A DNA stretch of 23,261 nucleotides from VFKU01 sp964411925 (GTDB taxonomy: Bacteria; Hydrogenedentota; Hydrogenedentia; Hydrogenedentales; GCA-2746185). The position numbers were made by a program, and so were the translations under genes. Shown here piece after piece: positions 7,245 through 14,715 of the stretch. The stretch is from assembly GCA_964411925.1 (NCBI GenBank), contig CAYPNI010000068.1, forward strand, positions 1 through 23,261. The letters are read 5' to 3'. The notes under the pieces were generated by a model. The model saw nothing but the letters and a program-made list of their open reading frames with translations. It searched no databases and was not told where the DNA came from. How positions within the stretch are numbered: the stretch's first letter is position 1; each line of letters opens with the position of its first letter.

Positions 7245-7290
7245 GAGATTGCTTCGTCGTCACGCCAACGACGTGACTCCTCGCAATGAC
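7245..7290 (-). repeat. Dispersed repeat R1, copy C, with an internal hairpin
   Basis: On the minus strand it starts GTCATTGCGAGGAG, has a central inverted repeat TCACGTC-GTT-GGCGTGA (imperfect stem) and ends GACGAAGCAATCTC, followed by TTCGTC. It is the longest of the three R1 copies; copies A and B have shorter middles. Located between convergent genes (esterase + and nadA -). Apart from this and R2, the 188-bp gap holds GC-rich hairpins (for example CGTCGC/GCGACG at 7160-7181) but no T-run terminator. Confidence 0.75.
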
Positions 7291-7326
7291 AGCTCAGCGG
7301 GCGCGTCGCGAGACGCTGCTCGTGCC

Positions 7327-8400
7327 TTAGCGGATCTCCAGCATCCGGTCGATGGGCTTGCGGGCGCGGCGGATGATGTCCTCGGGCAGTTTGATTTGAT
7401 ACTGGAGTTTCTCAAGCGCCTCGAGCGTGTCTTCCATCGTGATCTGGTTCATGTGCGGGCAGCGGAAGCTGCACAGGCGCAGCATCTGCTTGTCCGGGTG
7501 GGCGGCGGCGATGTTGTCGCCCATGGTGCACTCGGTCAGCAACAGGAACTGATCGCCTTCCATCTGTTCGACCGCGCCGATGAGTTGTTTCGTGCTGCCG
7601 ACAAAATCCGCCTCGTCGCAGACTTCCGGGCTGCACTCGGGGTGCGCGAGCACTTTGACGCCCGGATGCTGCTTGCGGACGAGTTGGATGTCGTCCACGC
7701 GGAACAGCTCGTGGACTTCGCAACGCGCGCGCCAGCCGATGATAGCGGGTTCATCCGGCAGGTCGGTGTGGTCGCCGCGCAGGAACCCCGGCAGGACGAA
7801 CTTCATGCCGAGGTCCTTGGCCGTGTTGCGCGCCAGGAACTCGTCGGGCAAAAGCATGACGTGTTTGTGGCCGAGACCGAGCAGGTGCTTGACCACGGCG
7901 TTGGCGTTGCCTGAGGTGCAGCAGTAGTCTGATTCCGCCTTCGCCGCGGCGTAGGTATTGACATAGGTGACCAGGGGGACGCCGGGATACTGTTTCCTGA
8001 GGTCGCGGATGTCCTCAATGCTGATGCCGCCGGCGAGCGAGCACAGCGCTTTCTCGGACGGCAACAGGACCATCTTCTCAGGGTTCAGGATTTTGGCCGT
8101 CTCGGCCATGAACAGTACGCCGCAGAACACGATGATGTCCGCGTCCGTCTCGGCGGATACGCGGGACAGTTCGAGCGAGTCGCCCGTGTGATCGGGCACG
8201 GAGCAGTACAGCGCCGGCTCCATGTAGTTGTGACCCAGGATGACGGCGTTGCGCTCTTTCTTGAGCTTGTTGATTTTGTACGCGAACTCGGCCTTGTAGT
8301 CGATTTCGAATTCGGGCATGAACCCGCGCAGCTTGCGCCGCATCATCGCGCGGGTTTCCTCGAGCGAGAGGATTTCCTGTCCGGCTACCGTGTCTGGCAT
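7327..8400 (-). CDS. nadA: Quinolinate synthase NadA
   Basis: A 357-residue cytoplasmic [4Fe-4S] enzyme that condenses iminoaspartate with dihydroxyacetone phosphate to quinolinate in de novo NAD synthesis. Signature parts: GHNYMEP (56-62), HTGDSLELS (71-79), LPSEKALCSLAGG (113-125), TYVNTYAAAKAESDYCCTSGNA (145-166, given as positions), RCEVHELF (226-233), HPECSPEV (253-260), STKQLI (269-274) and FRCPHMN (312-318). The three cluster ligands are most likely C120, C227 and C314; extra cysteines at 160, 161, 256 and 261 are not all family-conserved. The ATG at 8400 has only a weak AAGGA about 12 nt upstream; an internal ATG pair at residues 19-20 is a possible alternative, although the upstream segment looks coding. 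nadB and nadC are not in the window. Confidence 0.96.
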   Translation of the reverse strand: MPDTVAGQEILSLEETRAMMRRKLRGFMPEFEIDYKAEFAYKINKLKKERNAVILGHNYMEPALYCSVPDHTGDSLELSRVSAETDADIIVFCGVLFMAETAKILNPEKMVLLPSEKALCSLAGGISIEDIRDLRKQYPGVPLVTYVNTYAAAKAESDYCCTSGNANAVVKHLLGLGHKHVMLLPDEFLARNTAKDLGMKFVLPGFLRGDHTDLPDEPAIIGWRARCEVHELFRVDDIQLVRKQHPGVKVLAHPECSPEVCDEADFVGSTKQLIGAVEQMEGDQFLLLTECTMGDNIAAAHPDKQMLRLCSFRCPHMNQITMEDTLEALEKLQYQIKLPEDIIRRARKPIDRMLEIR

Positions 8401-8588
8401 GCGGGTGTGGCGTCCTTCGGTTCCGCGCGGGAGACGCGCTGTGATCCTGCCGGAAGTTATGCGCAGGTCGCGGAGGGCTCACCGGCCCCCTGGGCGATTA
8501 ACCCGGCATTTTACCAACCCGCGGGCCGGGCGATCCACGTTTCCGGCTTAAACACGGGCCCCGCCGAGTTTCATTTCCGGAATCCGGA

Positions 8589-9581
8589 CTACTTCGCGAT
8601 GGCGGGCTCCTTGGTCATCGCCTTGAACCGTTTGTGGAGGATGTCCTCGGCCTCGGACATGATGCGTTCGATGAGCTCGGCGCAGGTCGGGATGTCGCGT
8701 ACCAGCCCGATGATCTGTCCGATCGAGAGGATTCCCTTCTCCGTGTCGCCGTGCTGAAGCATGTCGAGACCGCGCTTGCCGGTGACGATGTGCTTGATGT
8801 CGTCGATCGTGACATTGCCCTTTTTCTCGATCTCCAGCACTTCCTTCGCGGCGGCGTTGTTCAGCACCCGCTCGGTATTGCGGAGCGGACGCATGATGAG
8901 CGTCGTGTCCAATTCCCCGTGATCCACCATGGCCTGTTTGACGTTCGGGTGAACGGGCGCTTCCTTCGTAGCAACAAAGCGCGATCCCATGTTCATGCCC
9001 TCCGCGCCCAGCGCGAGCGCGGCCACAAGCCCGCGCGCGTCGCCGAACCCGCCCGACGCCACGATGGGGATCTTGAGCGCGTCCTTGGTGAGCGGGATGA
9101 GAATGAGCGAGGTCACGTCGTCTTCGCCAGGATGGCCGGCGCATTCGAAACCGTCAATGCTGACCGCGTCACAGCCGATTTTTTCCGCCTTGATCGAGTG
9201 CCGGACCGACGTGCACTTGTGGATGACCTTCATCCCGGCGTCCTTCATCTGCGCCATGTAGGGCTCGGGGTTGCGCCCGGCCGTCTCGATGAACTTGATG
9301 CCTTCCTCCGCACAAACTTCGATGTAGCGCGGGTAATCCGGCGCGCGCAGCGACGGCAGGAACGTGAGGTTGATGCCGAAGGGTTTGTCCGTCATGTCGC
9401 GGCACTTGCGGATTTCCTGGCGAAGCAGTTCCGGCTCGGGATGCGTGAGCGCGGTCATGAACCCCATCGCGCCGGCGTTCGCCACGGCGGAGGTCAACTC
9501 CGCGCGCGCGACCCACATCAGGCCGCCCTGGATGATGGGGTGGTCGACGCCGAACATCTCGGTGATTTTCGTCTTAATCAT
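8589..9581 (-). CDS. Nitronate monooxygenase-like FMN protein (NPD family)
   Basis: A 330-residue TIM-barrel flavoprotein of the nitronate monooxygenase / 2-nitropropane dioxygenase family, which oxidises alkyl nitronates with oxygen; relatives include enoyl-ACP reductase FabK. Seen: PIIQGGLMWVA (15-25) at the first strand, PFGINLTFL (67-75), GFECAGHPGEDD (144-155) with H150 at the position of the catalytic His, and the phosphate-binding stretch VASGGFGDARGLVAALALGA (174-193) followed by GMNMGSRFVAT (195-205). The C-terminal 60 residues are helical. The cofactor is well supported and the substrate is not. The ATG at 9581 has GAGG 8 nt upstream and a clear promoter (9638-9666) that contains a palindrome, suggesting control by a repressor. 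There is no signal peptide. It lies 188 nt upstream of nadA on the same strand. Confidence 0.9.
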   Translation of the reverse strand: MIKTKITEMFGVDHPIIQGGLMWVARAELTSAVANAGAMGFMTALTHPEPELLRQEIRKCRDMTDKPFGINLTFLPSLRAPDYPRYIEVCAEEGIKFIETAGRNPEPYMAQMKDAGMKVIHKCTSVRHSIKAEKIGCDAVSIDGFECAGHPGEDDVTSLILIPLTKDALKIPIVASGGFGDARGLVAALALGAEGMNMGSRFVATKEAPVHPNVKQAMVDHGELDTTLIMRPLRNTERVLNNAAAKEVLEIEKKGNVTIDDIKHIVTGKRGLDMLQHGDTEKGILSIGQIIGLVRDIPTCAELIERIMSEAEDILHKRFKAMTKEPAIAK

Positions 9582-9637
9582 GACGGTGACCTCGCGGTTT
9601 GGGCAGTTTCAGGGCCAAAAACGGGCCGAATCGAACA

Positions 9638-9666
9638 ACTGTACACGTGTTAACAGTCGCAGTCAA
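9638..9666 (-). promoter_or_regulatory. Promoter with palindromic operator for the NPD-family gene
   Basis: Minus strand: TTGACT (9661-9666), 17-nt spacer, TACAGT (9638-9643). The spacer and -10 together contain a dyad: ACTGT at 9638-9642 and ACAGT at 9653-9657 flank a perfect 8-bp palindrome ACACGTGT (9643-9650). A dimeric repressor, for instance of the TetR type, binding here would occlude RNA polymerase. Transcription would start near 9631, 50 nt before the ATG. The promoter is read directly from the sequence; the operator and its regulator are inference, and no regulator gene is adjacent. Confidence 0.55.
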
Positions 9667-9696
9667 GGGTAGACGCTACGATCGAAGACCGCCGCG

Positions 9697-11730
9697 TTAC
9701 TTGGCGACGACAGGCTCGGGCGCGCGCCGTTTCTTGGAGGGTTTGTCACCGCTTTCGGGCGGGACGGCGGGCGTACCGCCGCGCACGCGGTCACGCAGGA
9801 GCACGACGGCACCCAGCGCGATCATCAATCCCTGCGTGCCCCAGAAAATGTAGGTGGCGGTCCAGATGCCGTTGGTGAATCCGTAGCTGTGCAGGCCGAT
9901 ACCCAGCAGGTTGACGCCCCACCACGAGAACGCCACGACGCACCCGGTCGCAATCGCCCAGAGGTTCATGCCCATCTCGCGGATGTAGCCGCCCATGCGC
10001 GCGTGCAGCGCCGCGAGCATGCTCAGGCAGATCAGCGCCGCGCCGTTTTCCTTCGGGTCCCAGCCCCAGAACCGGCCCCAGCTGTAGTTCGCCCAGATGC
10101 CTCCGAGCACAGTGCCGACGAAGGCGAACAGCAGCCCGAAACAGGTGACCCCGTAGACCATGCGCGTGATGCCGCGGTAAAACGCCTTGTCGCTCTTGCG
10201 GATGCCGAACAGGCGGCCAAGGATGTAGACATGGGCGATGCCGGCGGCAAGCATGCCGGCGGCATACCCGATGTTGATAATCGTCACGTGCGTCGCGAGC
10301 CAGAAATTGGTATCCAGCACGGCGACGAGCATCGGCATCGTGTCTTCCTTGTTCGTGAGCTCATACCGGTTGGCCACGAACATGCCGAGCGTTCCGAGGA
10401 AGGCCCCGACAGACACCGCGATGCGCTGGCGGTTGATCGACTCAATGAACAGGGCGACCAGCACGGACACGGCCGTGATGAACAAGATGGTCTCGTAAAG
10501 CGTCGAGATTGGCGGGCGTTCGCGAATGATGCAGCGATAGACAATGCCCGTCACGAGCAGCGCCCACGGCACGGCGACTGCGATCGCGGTACCCCAGGAC
10601 AGCAGACGGCTCCGGAGATTCAGCCAGGACACCGCGGCGATGAGGAAACTCAGTACGAACAGGACCTGCGCATAGGAGAAGAACTTCGCCTTATAGAAAC
10701 TCACTTCGAGCGGAATCTTGTTGTATTCGCCGCGGGCTTTGGCCTGACCGATCACCAGATTGTGAAATTCCTTTGCCGCCGCCTTGAACTGCAGCGGGGA
10801 ACCCACCATCGCGGCCATGTTTTCGAGTGCGGCGAGCTGGAGCAGTTCGCGGTTGTCGTGCTCTTCAACGCGAAACGTCTTGTCCACGAGCCCGCCGACG
10901 CTGAGCCACTCTTTGTTTGAGGCGTCCGCAGGCGGGATCAGCGCGAGCGACGTTCCGAAGCGGCTGGCCGCGTCGAGGGGCCGCAGGAAATTGCTGAATG
11001 CGCCGAGTTCCTCCTCGATTTTTACCGCGCCCTCGGGTTCCTCGCGCACCTGTTGCAACGCGGCGATCGCGAGCCGGAGATCGCGACCCTTTGCGAGCGT
11101 GTCGCTCACCGTGAGGCCCTCGGCCGATTCTCCGAAAATTCTACCCGCGAGCCGGCTTTGCGAGACATCGAAGGATTCGCGGGTGAAATCGAGATAGTGC
11201 GAGACCCCCTCGAACTTCTGGAGCGCGCCTTCCAGGGCGAGCAGCATTCCTTGCGACGTGGTGCGGTCGTTCTGCTCGATTTTGAACGCTTCCTGCGCGC
11301 GCTGAAATATCAGTTGCCGCGCGGGAAGCAGGTCGTTGTAGCTGAACCGATTGCGCTGCTTGTTGTCCGGCGCCGTCGCGCCAAGCGCCGTCACCACGTC
11401 CACGTTATCGACAATGAAATGGCGGTAGGCCCGCGCGACATCGGGATAAAACAGGCAATCCAGGAACCACTCCATCGGTTCGAGCCGGATTTTCTCGCCG
11501 TTCTCGAATTCCTGTGTGAATGTCCGCTTGCCGTTCAATTGCAGCAGCAAAAAACTCGCGTAGGTATCGAGCGGTTTGATCCGGCCCCCATCCTGTATCG
11601 GCAGCGTCCGAAACTCGTCCAGCGTCGCCTCATCCCATTTTCCGGCGCTGGTGCTTCCGGACCCGTCTGCGGCGGAGAGGGGCGACAGCAGCAGGAGGGC
11701 CGCCAGCGTGAGAACGAACTTTCGCGTCAT
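9697..11730 (-). CDS. ccsA: Cytochrome c maturation protein CcsA/ResC with a long periplasmic N-domain
   Basis: A 677-residue membrane protein, the heme-handling subunit of system II cytochrome c maturation, which delivers heme to apocytochromes outside the cytoplasmic membrane. The first 21 residues are a signal peptide, and residues 22-345 form a large extracytoplasmic domain with LPIQDGGRIKPLDTYAS (43-59). The rest is a multi-spanning CcsA core of about 9 membrane segments carrying the tryptophan-rich heme motif WANYSWGRFWGWDPKEN (546-562). Flanking candidate axial histidines are H481 (ATHVTII) and H614 (IGLHSYGF); H576 is within a membrane segment. CcsA of chloroplast type is only about 320 residues, so the N-domain is an addition; a similar IQD-GRIKP segment occurs in CcsA-like proteins of Bacteroidota and Planctomycetota (recalled, not checked). 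The ATG at 11730 has GGAGG 8 nt upstream and overlaps the resB stop by 4 nt (ATGA). Confidence 0.92.
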   Translation of the reverse strand: MTRKFVLTLAALLLLSPLSAADGSGSTSAGKWDEATLDEFRTLPIQDGGRIKPLDTYASFLLLQLNGKRTFTQEFENGEKIRLEPMEWFLDCLFYPDVARAYRHFIVDNVDVVTALGATAPDNKQRNRFSYNDLLPARQLIFQRAQEAFKIEQNDRTTSQGMLLALEGALQKFEGVSHYLDFTRESFDVSQSRLAGRIFGESAEGLTVSDTLAKGRDLRLAIAALQQVREEPEGAVKIEEELGAFSNFLRPLDAASRFGTSLALIPPADASNKEWLSVGGLVDKTFRVEEHDNRELLQLAALENMAAMVGSPLQFKAAAKEFHNLVIGQAKARGEYNKIPLEVSFYKAKFFSYAQVLFVLSFLIAAVSWLNLRSRLLSWGTAIAVAVPWALLVTGIVYRCIIRERPPISTLYETILFITAVSVLVALFIESINRQRIAVSVGAFLGTLGMFVANRYELTNKEDTMPMLVAVLDTNFWLATHVTIINIGYAAGMLAAGIAHVYILGRLFGIRKSDKAFYRGITRMVYGVTCFGLLFAFVGTVLGGIWANYSWGRFWGWDPKENGAALICLSMLAALHARMGGYIREMGMNLWAIATGCVVAFSWWGVNLLGIGLHSYGFTNGIWTATYIFWGTQGLMIALGAVVLLRDRVRGGTPAVPPESGDKPSKKRRAPEPVVAK

Positions 11731-12887
11731 GCGGTGCGCCTCCGTCCCTCGGCGCGCATATAGCCGAGCAGCGTCTGCGTAAAGTGCATCAACAAACCCA
11801 CCCCTACAATGATACACGCGACCAGCGGCCCCTGGTCCGCGGGGTTCCGGACGACCTCGAACACGGTGTAAAGCGTATCGCCCGGGCCGGCGTCGGGCGG
11901 GCCATAGGACGCCTGGAAAAACGTATAGCCGCGATCCCGCAGCGGGTGGTTCATCCAGATGCGGATCTTTTCCTCGTTGCCGCCTTCCTTCTTCGTGATG
12001 TGCGCGTCATACGAACTGGCCATTGTCGTGCCAGGGTGGAAGTCGGCCGTGAACGCATCGAGATAGACGGTGAACGGCACGCGGAACCGTTTGCGATCCA
12101 GGCCGATGGTGTAATAGACGTCGCCGCTCTGGACCGTCAGCGGTTCGATGTCGAGGCCCCAGAGGATGCCGTCGGTTGTCGCGCCGGACGCCTTGTCCTT
12201 CACGCTCACGTAGATGCCCGGCGTGTTGACTTCGGCTTCCAATTCTGGCGCCAGGCTGGCAAAGCGATAGCCGTCGATGACTGGCGCGTCGCCACCGATC
12301 GGCGCCTGCGGCGGCACCGGCACTCCGTTGACCGTGTACCGGCTCAACGTCACCTCGAACGGAAGGTCAGGCGACACAAACGTGCGCGACTTGTCTCCCT
12401 CCAGGTCCTTGAATTGCGTATCGGGGATGATGTGCAACTTCGAGCCGGGCGCCGGCTTGCCAATTTCCACGTTCCAGTCGTGATAGCTCTGGAATTCGTC
12501 GCTCTGCTGCGTCGGGTAGAGCCGCATGTGGCCGCGATCGGAGAAATGGAACGTGATGGCGGAGCTGATCAGCATCACGATAACGCCGGCATGCGCGATC
12601 AGGATGCCCGCGCGGTTCCACGCCTTGCGCACGCGCATCATCGCGCCGACTAGCGCCACGCCGAACAATGCGAGCAGCGTGTAACCGCCCGGCAGCGGGA
12701 TGACGATCGGTCCCAGGCGGTGCAATACGTAGGCGGAGGAGAAGTAATTCTTTTGGGCGAGGAACAGGCCATTGTCGATCTGATAAAACGTTCCGAACAG
12801 AATCAGGAAGAACAGCAGAATGAACAGCACCATCGCCAACGCGTAGGAACTGATGATTCGATAGAACGTATTGAGAAGTTTCTTCAT
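11727..12887 (-). CDS. resB: Cytochrome c maturation protein ResB (Ccs1)
   Basis: A 386-residue partner of CcsA in system II cytochrome c maturation. Architecture: two N-terminal membrane segments (about 14-32 and 65-84), a third at 94-114 (GILIAHAGVIVMLISSAIT, with H100), a large extracytoplasmic domain of about 240 residues, and a final membrane segment near residues 350-373 (ACIIVGVGLLMHFTQTLLGYM). GTFYQIDNGLFLAQ (32-45) matches the GT-x-x-Q signature after the first segment of ResB proteins. The ATG at 12887 (MKKLLN) is preferred over an upstream TTG at 12920; the ribosome-binding site is weak, but translation can follow from the lipoprotein gene whose stop is 8 nt upstream. Its stop overlaps the ccsA start. 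ResB and CcsA form the heme export and ligation complex; the heme-thiol reductants CcdA/ResA are not in the window. Confidence 0.9.
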   Translation of the reverse strand: MKKLLNTFYRIISSYALAMVLFILLFFLILFGTFYQIDNGLFLAQKNYFSSAYVLHRLGPIVIPLPGGYTLLALFGVALVGAMMRVRKAWNRAGILIAHAGVIVMLISSAITFHFSDRGHMRLYPTQQSDEFQSYHDWNVEIGKPAPGSKLHIIPDTQFKDLEGDKSRTFVSPDLPFEVTLSRYTVNGVPVPPQAPIGGDAPVIDGYRFASLAPELEAEVNTPGIYVSVKDKASGATTDGILWGLDIEPLTVQSGDVYYTIGLDRKRFRVPFTVYLDAFTADFHPGTTMASSYDAHITKKEGGNEEKIRIWMNHPLRDRGYTFFQASYGPPDAGPGDTLYTVFEVVRNPADQGPLVACIIVGVGLLMHFTQTLLGYMRAEGRRRTA

Positions 12888-12895
12888 GTCGTCGG

Positions 12896-14125
12896 CTACT
12901 GCTTCTTGATCGACCCGCAAAACGCCTGAAAGTTGCGCATATTGTCTTTCGCGATCGATTCGGGCGCGACCAGTTTCACAAAGACGCTTTCGTCGCCGAC
13001 GGTCGAGATCGAACCGAACATGACGTGGTCCGCCCGCGATTCACCGCCCATTCCGGTGTAGGTGCCGTTTGCGATGAGCATGGGCACTTCCTCGCCGAAC
13101 ATGAACACAGTCGGCTGGAGGTCGAGTTCGGTCTCGGCGAGCGGCGGCTCGCCCATTTGCCCGAGCCAGCGATTGAAATTCTCGAGCCGCCCGCCGGCCG
13201 CGCCGGGCAATACGGCGACGTAGCACTCGCCCGCGCCGCCCGGACCGAACCGGAAGGTCACGAGCCGCATCGAAGATCCGGCGGGGTCTGTCGTCCAGCC
13301 GGCTGGCGCAGTCCAACTGAATCCGCCCGCCGCGCCTTCGCCGCCCGGCGATGCAGCCGGCGCGGCCTCCGCTTCCACGGCCTCCGCCTCGGCGGGTTCA
13401 TTCGCGACCTGTTCGATCACGGGTGCCGGCGTTGTCCCGCGCAAGGACTGGGCGAATAGCGCGAAGTTGTTCTTCTCGGCCTCGGTGGCCGCATCCGGCC
13501 CGATCATCTTGATGAAGATGGCCTCGTCGGGCGCTTGAATCAACGCACCGACCAGCCGGTAACCCGGTTTTGCCTGATCGGCGCCCATGCCGGAAAAGTC
13601 GCCGTTGAAATCCACGATCACGGCTTCGTGTCCGAGCACGGTCGCGCGGGGTAGCCGCGCGAAGTCCTCCTCGGAATAGGGCGCGCGGCCCATCTGGCCC
13701 CGCCACCGGTTTGCATTCACGAGCAGTCCGCCGCCCGTACCCTTCAGCGTGCTCACGTAGCACTCGATCTCGCCGTTCGTCCCGATGATGAAATTCGGAT
13801 TACGAAATTCGGATGGCGCGATCTGTTGCCAACCGGGCGGCGTTTCGAACTCGAAAGACTCGCCGCCCGTCGCCATCGTCGCATCCGGCTGGGGAGCGGT
13901 ATCCGTGTCGCCCGCGGTGGTTGACGCGGGTTCAGCCGGCGGCACGCGTTGATCGCGCGGCCGCGCCAACGCGAACCGCTGGTCGCTCGTCGCGTTGACC
14001 TGCGGAACATCCCGCGTCTCGGAGCGCGTCGTGGTCTCGGTGATCTCTACGCGGTCGGCCGGTTTCGAACACGCGGCCAAGGCGGCTGCGGCGCAACATA
14101 AGATGGTTGAGGGGATTTTCTTCAC
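12896..14125 (-). CDS. Two-repeat lipoprotein of the cytochrome c maturation operon
   Basis: A 409-residue predicted lipoprotein: signal peptide with lipobox L16-A-A-C19, then a Thr/Pro/Ala-rich linker to residue 90. Two homologous domains follow, at about 91-229 and 269-407, joined by a Pro/Ala/Glu linker (230-268). The copies share GW near their start (98-99 and 276-277), an ECYV strand (121-124 and 300-303), the motif NRWRGQMG / NRWLGQMG (139-146 and 318-325), a G(D/T)(F/Y)(S/T)GMG turn (175-181 and 354-360) and FIKMIGP / FVKLVAP near the end. I cannot assign a function. Its place as first gene of the resB-ccsA operon suggests a role near heme delivery or a partner of a c-type cytochrome. 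I recall similar domains near these genes in Planctomycetota. The GTG start at 14125 lacks a strong ribosome-binding site but gives a complete signal peptide. Confidence 0.85.
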   Translation of the reverse strand: MKKIPSTILCCAAAALAACSKPADRVEITETTTRSETRDVPQVNATSDQRFALARPRDQRVPPAEPASTTAGDTDTAPQPDATMATGGESFEFETPPGWQQIAPSEFRNPNFIIGTNGEIECYVSTLKGTGGGLLVNANRWRGQMGRAPYSEEDFARLPRATVLGHEAVIVDFNGDFSGMGADQAKPGYRLVGALIQAPDEAIFIKMIGPDAATEAEKNNFALFAQSLRGTTPAPVIEQVANEPAEAEAVEAEAAPAASPGGEGAAGGFSWTAPAGWTTDPAGSSMRLVTFRFGPGGAGECYVAVLPGAAGGRLENFNRWLGQMGEPPLAETELDLQPTVFMFGEEVPMLIANGTYTGMGGESRADHVMFGSISTVGDESVFVKLVAPESIAKDNMRNFQAFCGSIKKQ

Positions 14126-14175
14126 TGTTTGGGCGCTCTACACGAGGCGAAAACGCACGCTCGACGGAAAGAAGT

Positions 14176-14205
14176 ATGGTAACGATCAATCGAGCCGGGC
14201 TTCAA
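14176..14205 (-). promoter_or_regulatory. Candidate promoter of the lipoprotein-resB-ccsA operon
   Basis: Minus strand: TTGAAG (14200-14205), an 18-nt spacer, TACCAT (14176-14181), about 50 nt upstream of the GTG start. Both hexamers match four of six consensus bases. Nothing better was seen between 14126 and 14230. Confidence 0.3.
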
Positions 14206-14591
14206 TAACCCGTTGGCGCGCACTACATTAGAAACACGGAGACGGGCGCCTGGTTCCGTTCCGCCAACCCTAGATGTACAAACGATTTGTAGACTCGATT
14301 GCCACAACCGCCGGGCCCGACCGGCGAATACTCCGCGACGGTCAAGAGTTTCCAGGTGTTCGCGGGCCTCGTGGCTAAAGGATCGATGTCGCTGGCCGAT
14401 ATACCACATGTGAGGAGCCGAGACATGGAGGTCGAGGCTACGAGACACTGACAGGGATGTCATCGACTGCGGGAGTTCCCACCCCGCAGTCCAGGGACCG
14501 GGAATCCCACCTGGTCTCCAACAGCGGATGAGCGTTGGGGTGTCTATCCCACACCACGCGGCCAGCGATCATTCGAGAGTACTTCCTCCTT
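14206..14591. other. Gene-poor, hairpin-rich stretch upstream of the lysyl oxidase operon
   Basis: No open frame here looks like a real gene on either strand. Visible on the plus strand: a palindrome CACATGTG (14406-14413 region); an 8-codon frame with an excellent ribosome-binding site (14425-14451); then three consecutive hairpins: GACTGCGGG/CCCGCAGTC (14465-14491, 9 perfect pairs), CCAGG/CCTGG (14491-14514) and GCGT..GGTGT/ACACC.ACGC (14532-14559). They lead into the terminator-like hairpin at 14592-14635. The sequence could be a structured leader, a small RNA gene or a decayed gene. I recognise no known riboswitch. Confidence 0.45.
14425..14451 (+). CDS. Possible 8-codon leader peptide
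   Basis: ATG-GAG-GTC-GAG-GCT-ACG-AGA-CAC-TGA encodes MEVEATRH. GAGGAG (14412-14417) lies exactly 7 nt upstream, the spacing seen for the well-supported genes in this window. Hairpins and a terminator follow, the layout of a translation-controlled attenuator. There is no run of one regulatory codon, so the sensed amino acid, if any, is unclear. Such a short frame with a ribosome-binding site can occur by chance. Confidence 0.25.
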   Translation: MEVEATRH

Positions 14592-14635
14592 GAGTGCGCC
14601 AGAAGCTTCCCAGGCTCTTGGCGCGCTTCCTTTTT
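14592..14635 (+). terminator. Rho-independent terminator with no gene in front of it
   Basis: The stem GCGCCAGAAGC / GCTCTTGGCGC (14596-14606 and 14614-14624, two internal mismatches) extends outward by four or five pairs including G-U pairs (14592-14595 with 14625-14628). CC and a T5 run (14631-14635) follow. It is oriented for plus-strand transcripts, yet no plus-strand gene precedes it back to the acyl hydrolase cluster; all genes between 7327 and 14125 are on the minus strand. It could end a small RNA or act as an attenuator of the downstream operon. Confidence 0.45.
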
Positions 14636-14660
14636 CATTCGTTTTGCGGTGTGTTAGGCT
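14632..14660 (+). promoter_or_regulatory. Candidate promoter of the lysyl oxidase-scpA-yraN operon
   Basis: TTTTCA (14632-14637), 17 nt, TAGGCT (14655-14660), followed by 55 nt to the GTG start at 14716. The -35 overlaps the T-run of the preceding terminator. The -10 resembles the TAGCCT hexamers proposed for phoX and the acyl-CoA synthetase. Moderate match only. Confidence 0.3.
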
Positions 14661-14715
14661 ATCGGTTTGGGGGCAGCCCGGCGCGAGCAAACGAAGATCC
14701 CGGGAGGTAGTCGTT

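Noticed and set aside
8634..9653. 339-codon plus-strand open frame opposite the NPD-family gene
   Set aside because: Antisense shadow; the minus-strand protein has full family motifs, a ribosome-binding site and a promoter.
14438..14638. Minus-strand frame of 66 codons (ends DDIPVSVS) in the hairpin-rich region
   Set aside because: Looks slightly protein-like but has no ribosome-binding site, no recognised family and overlaps the hairpins; a decayed gene remains possible.
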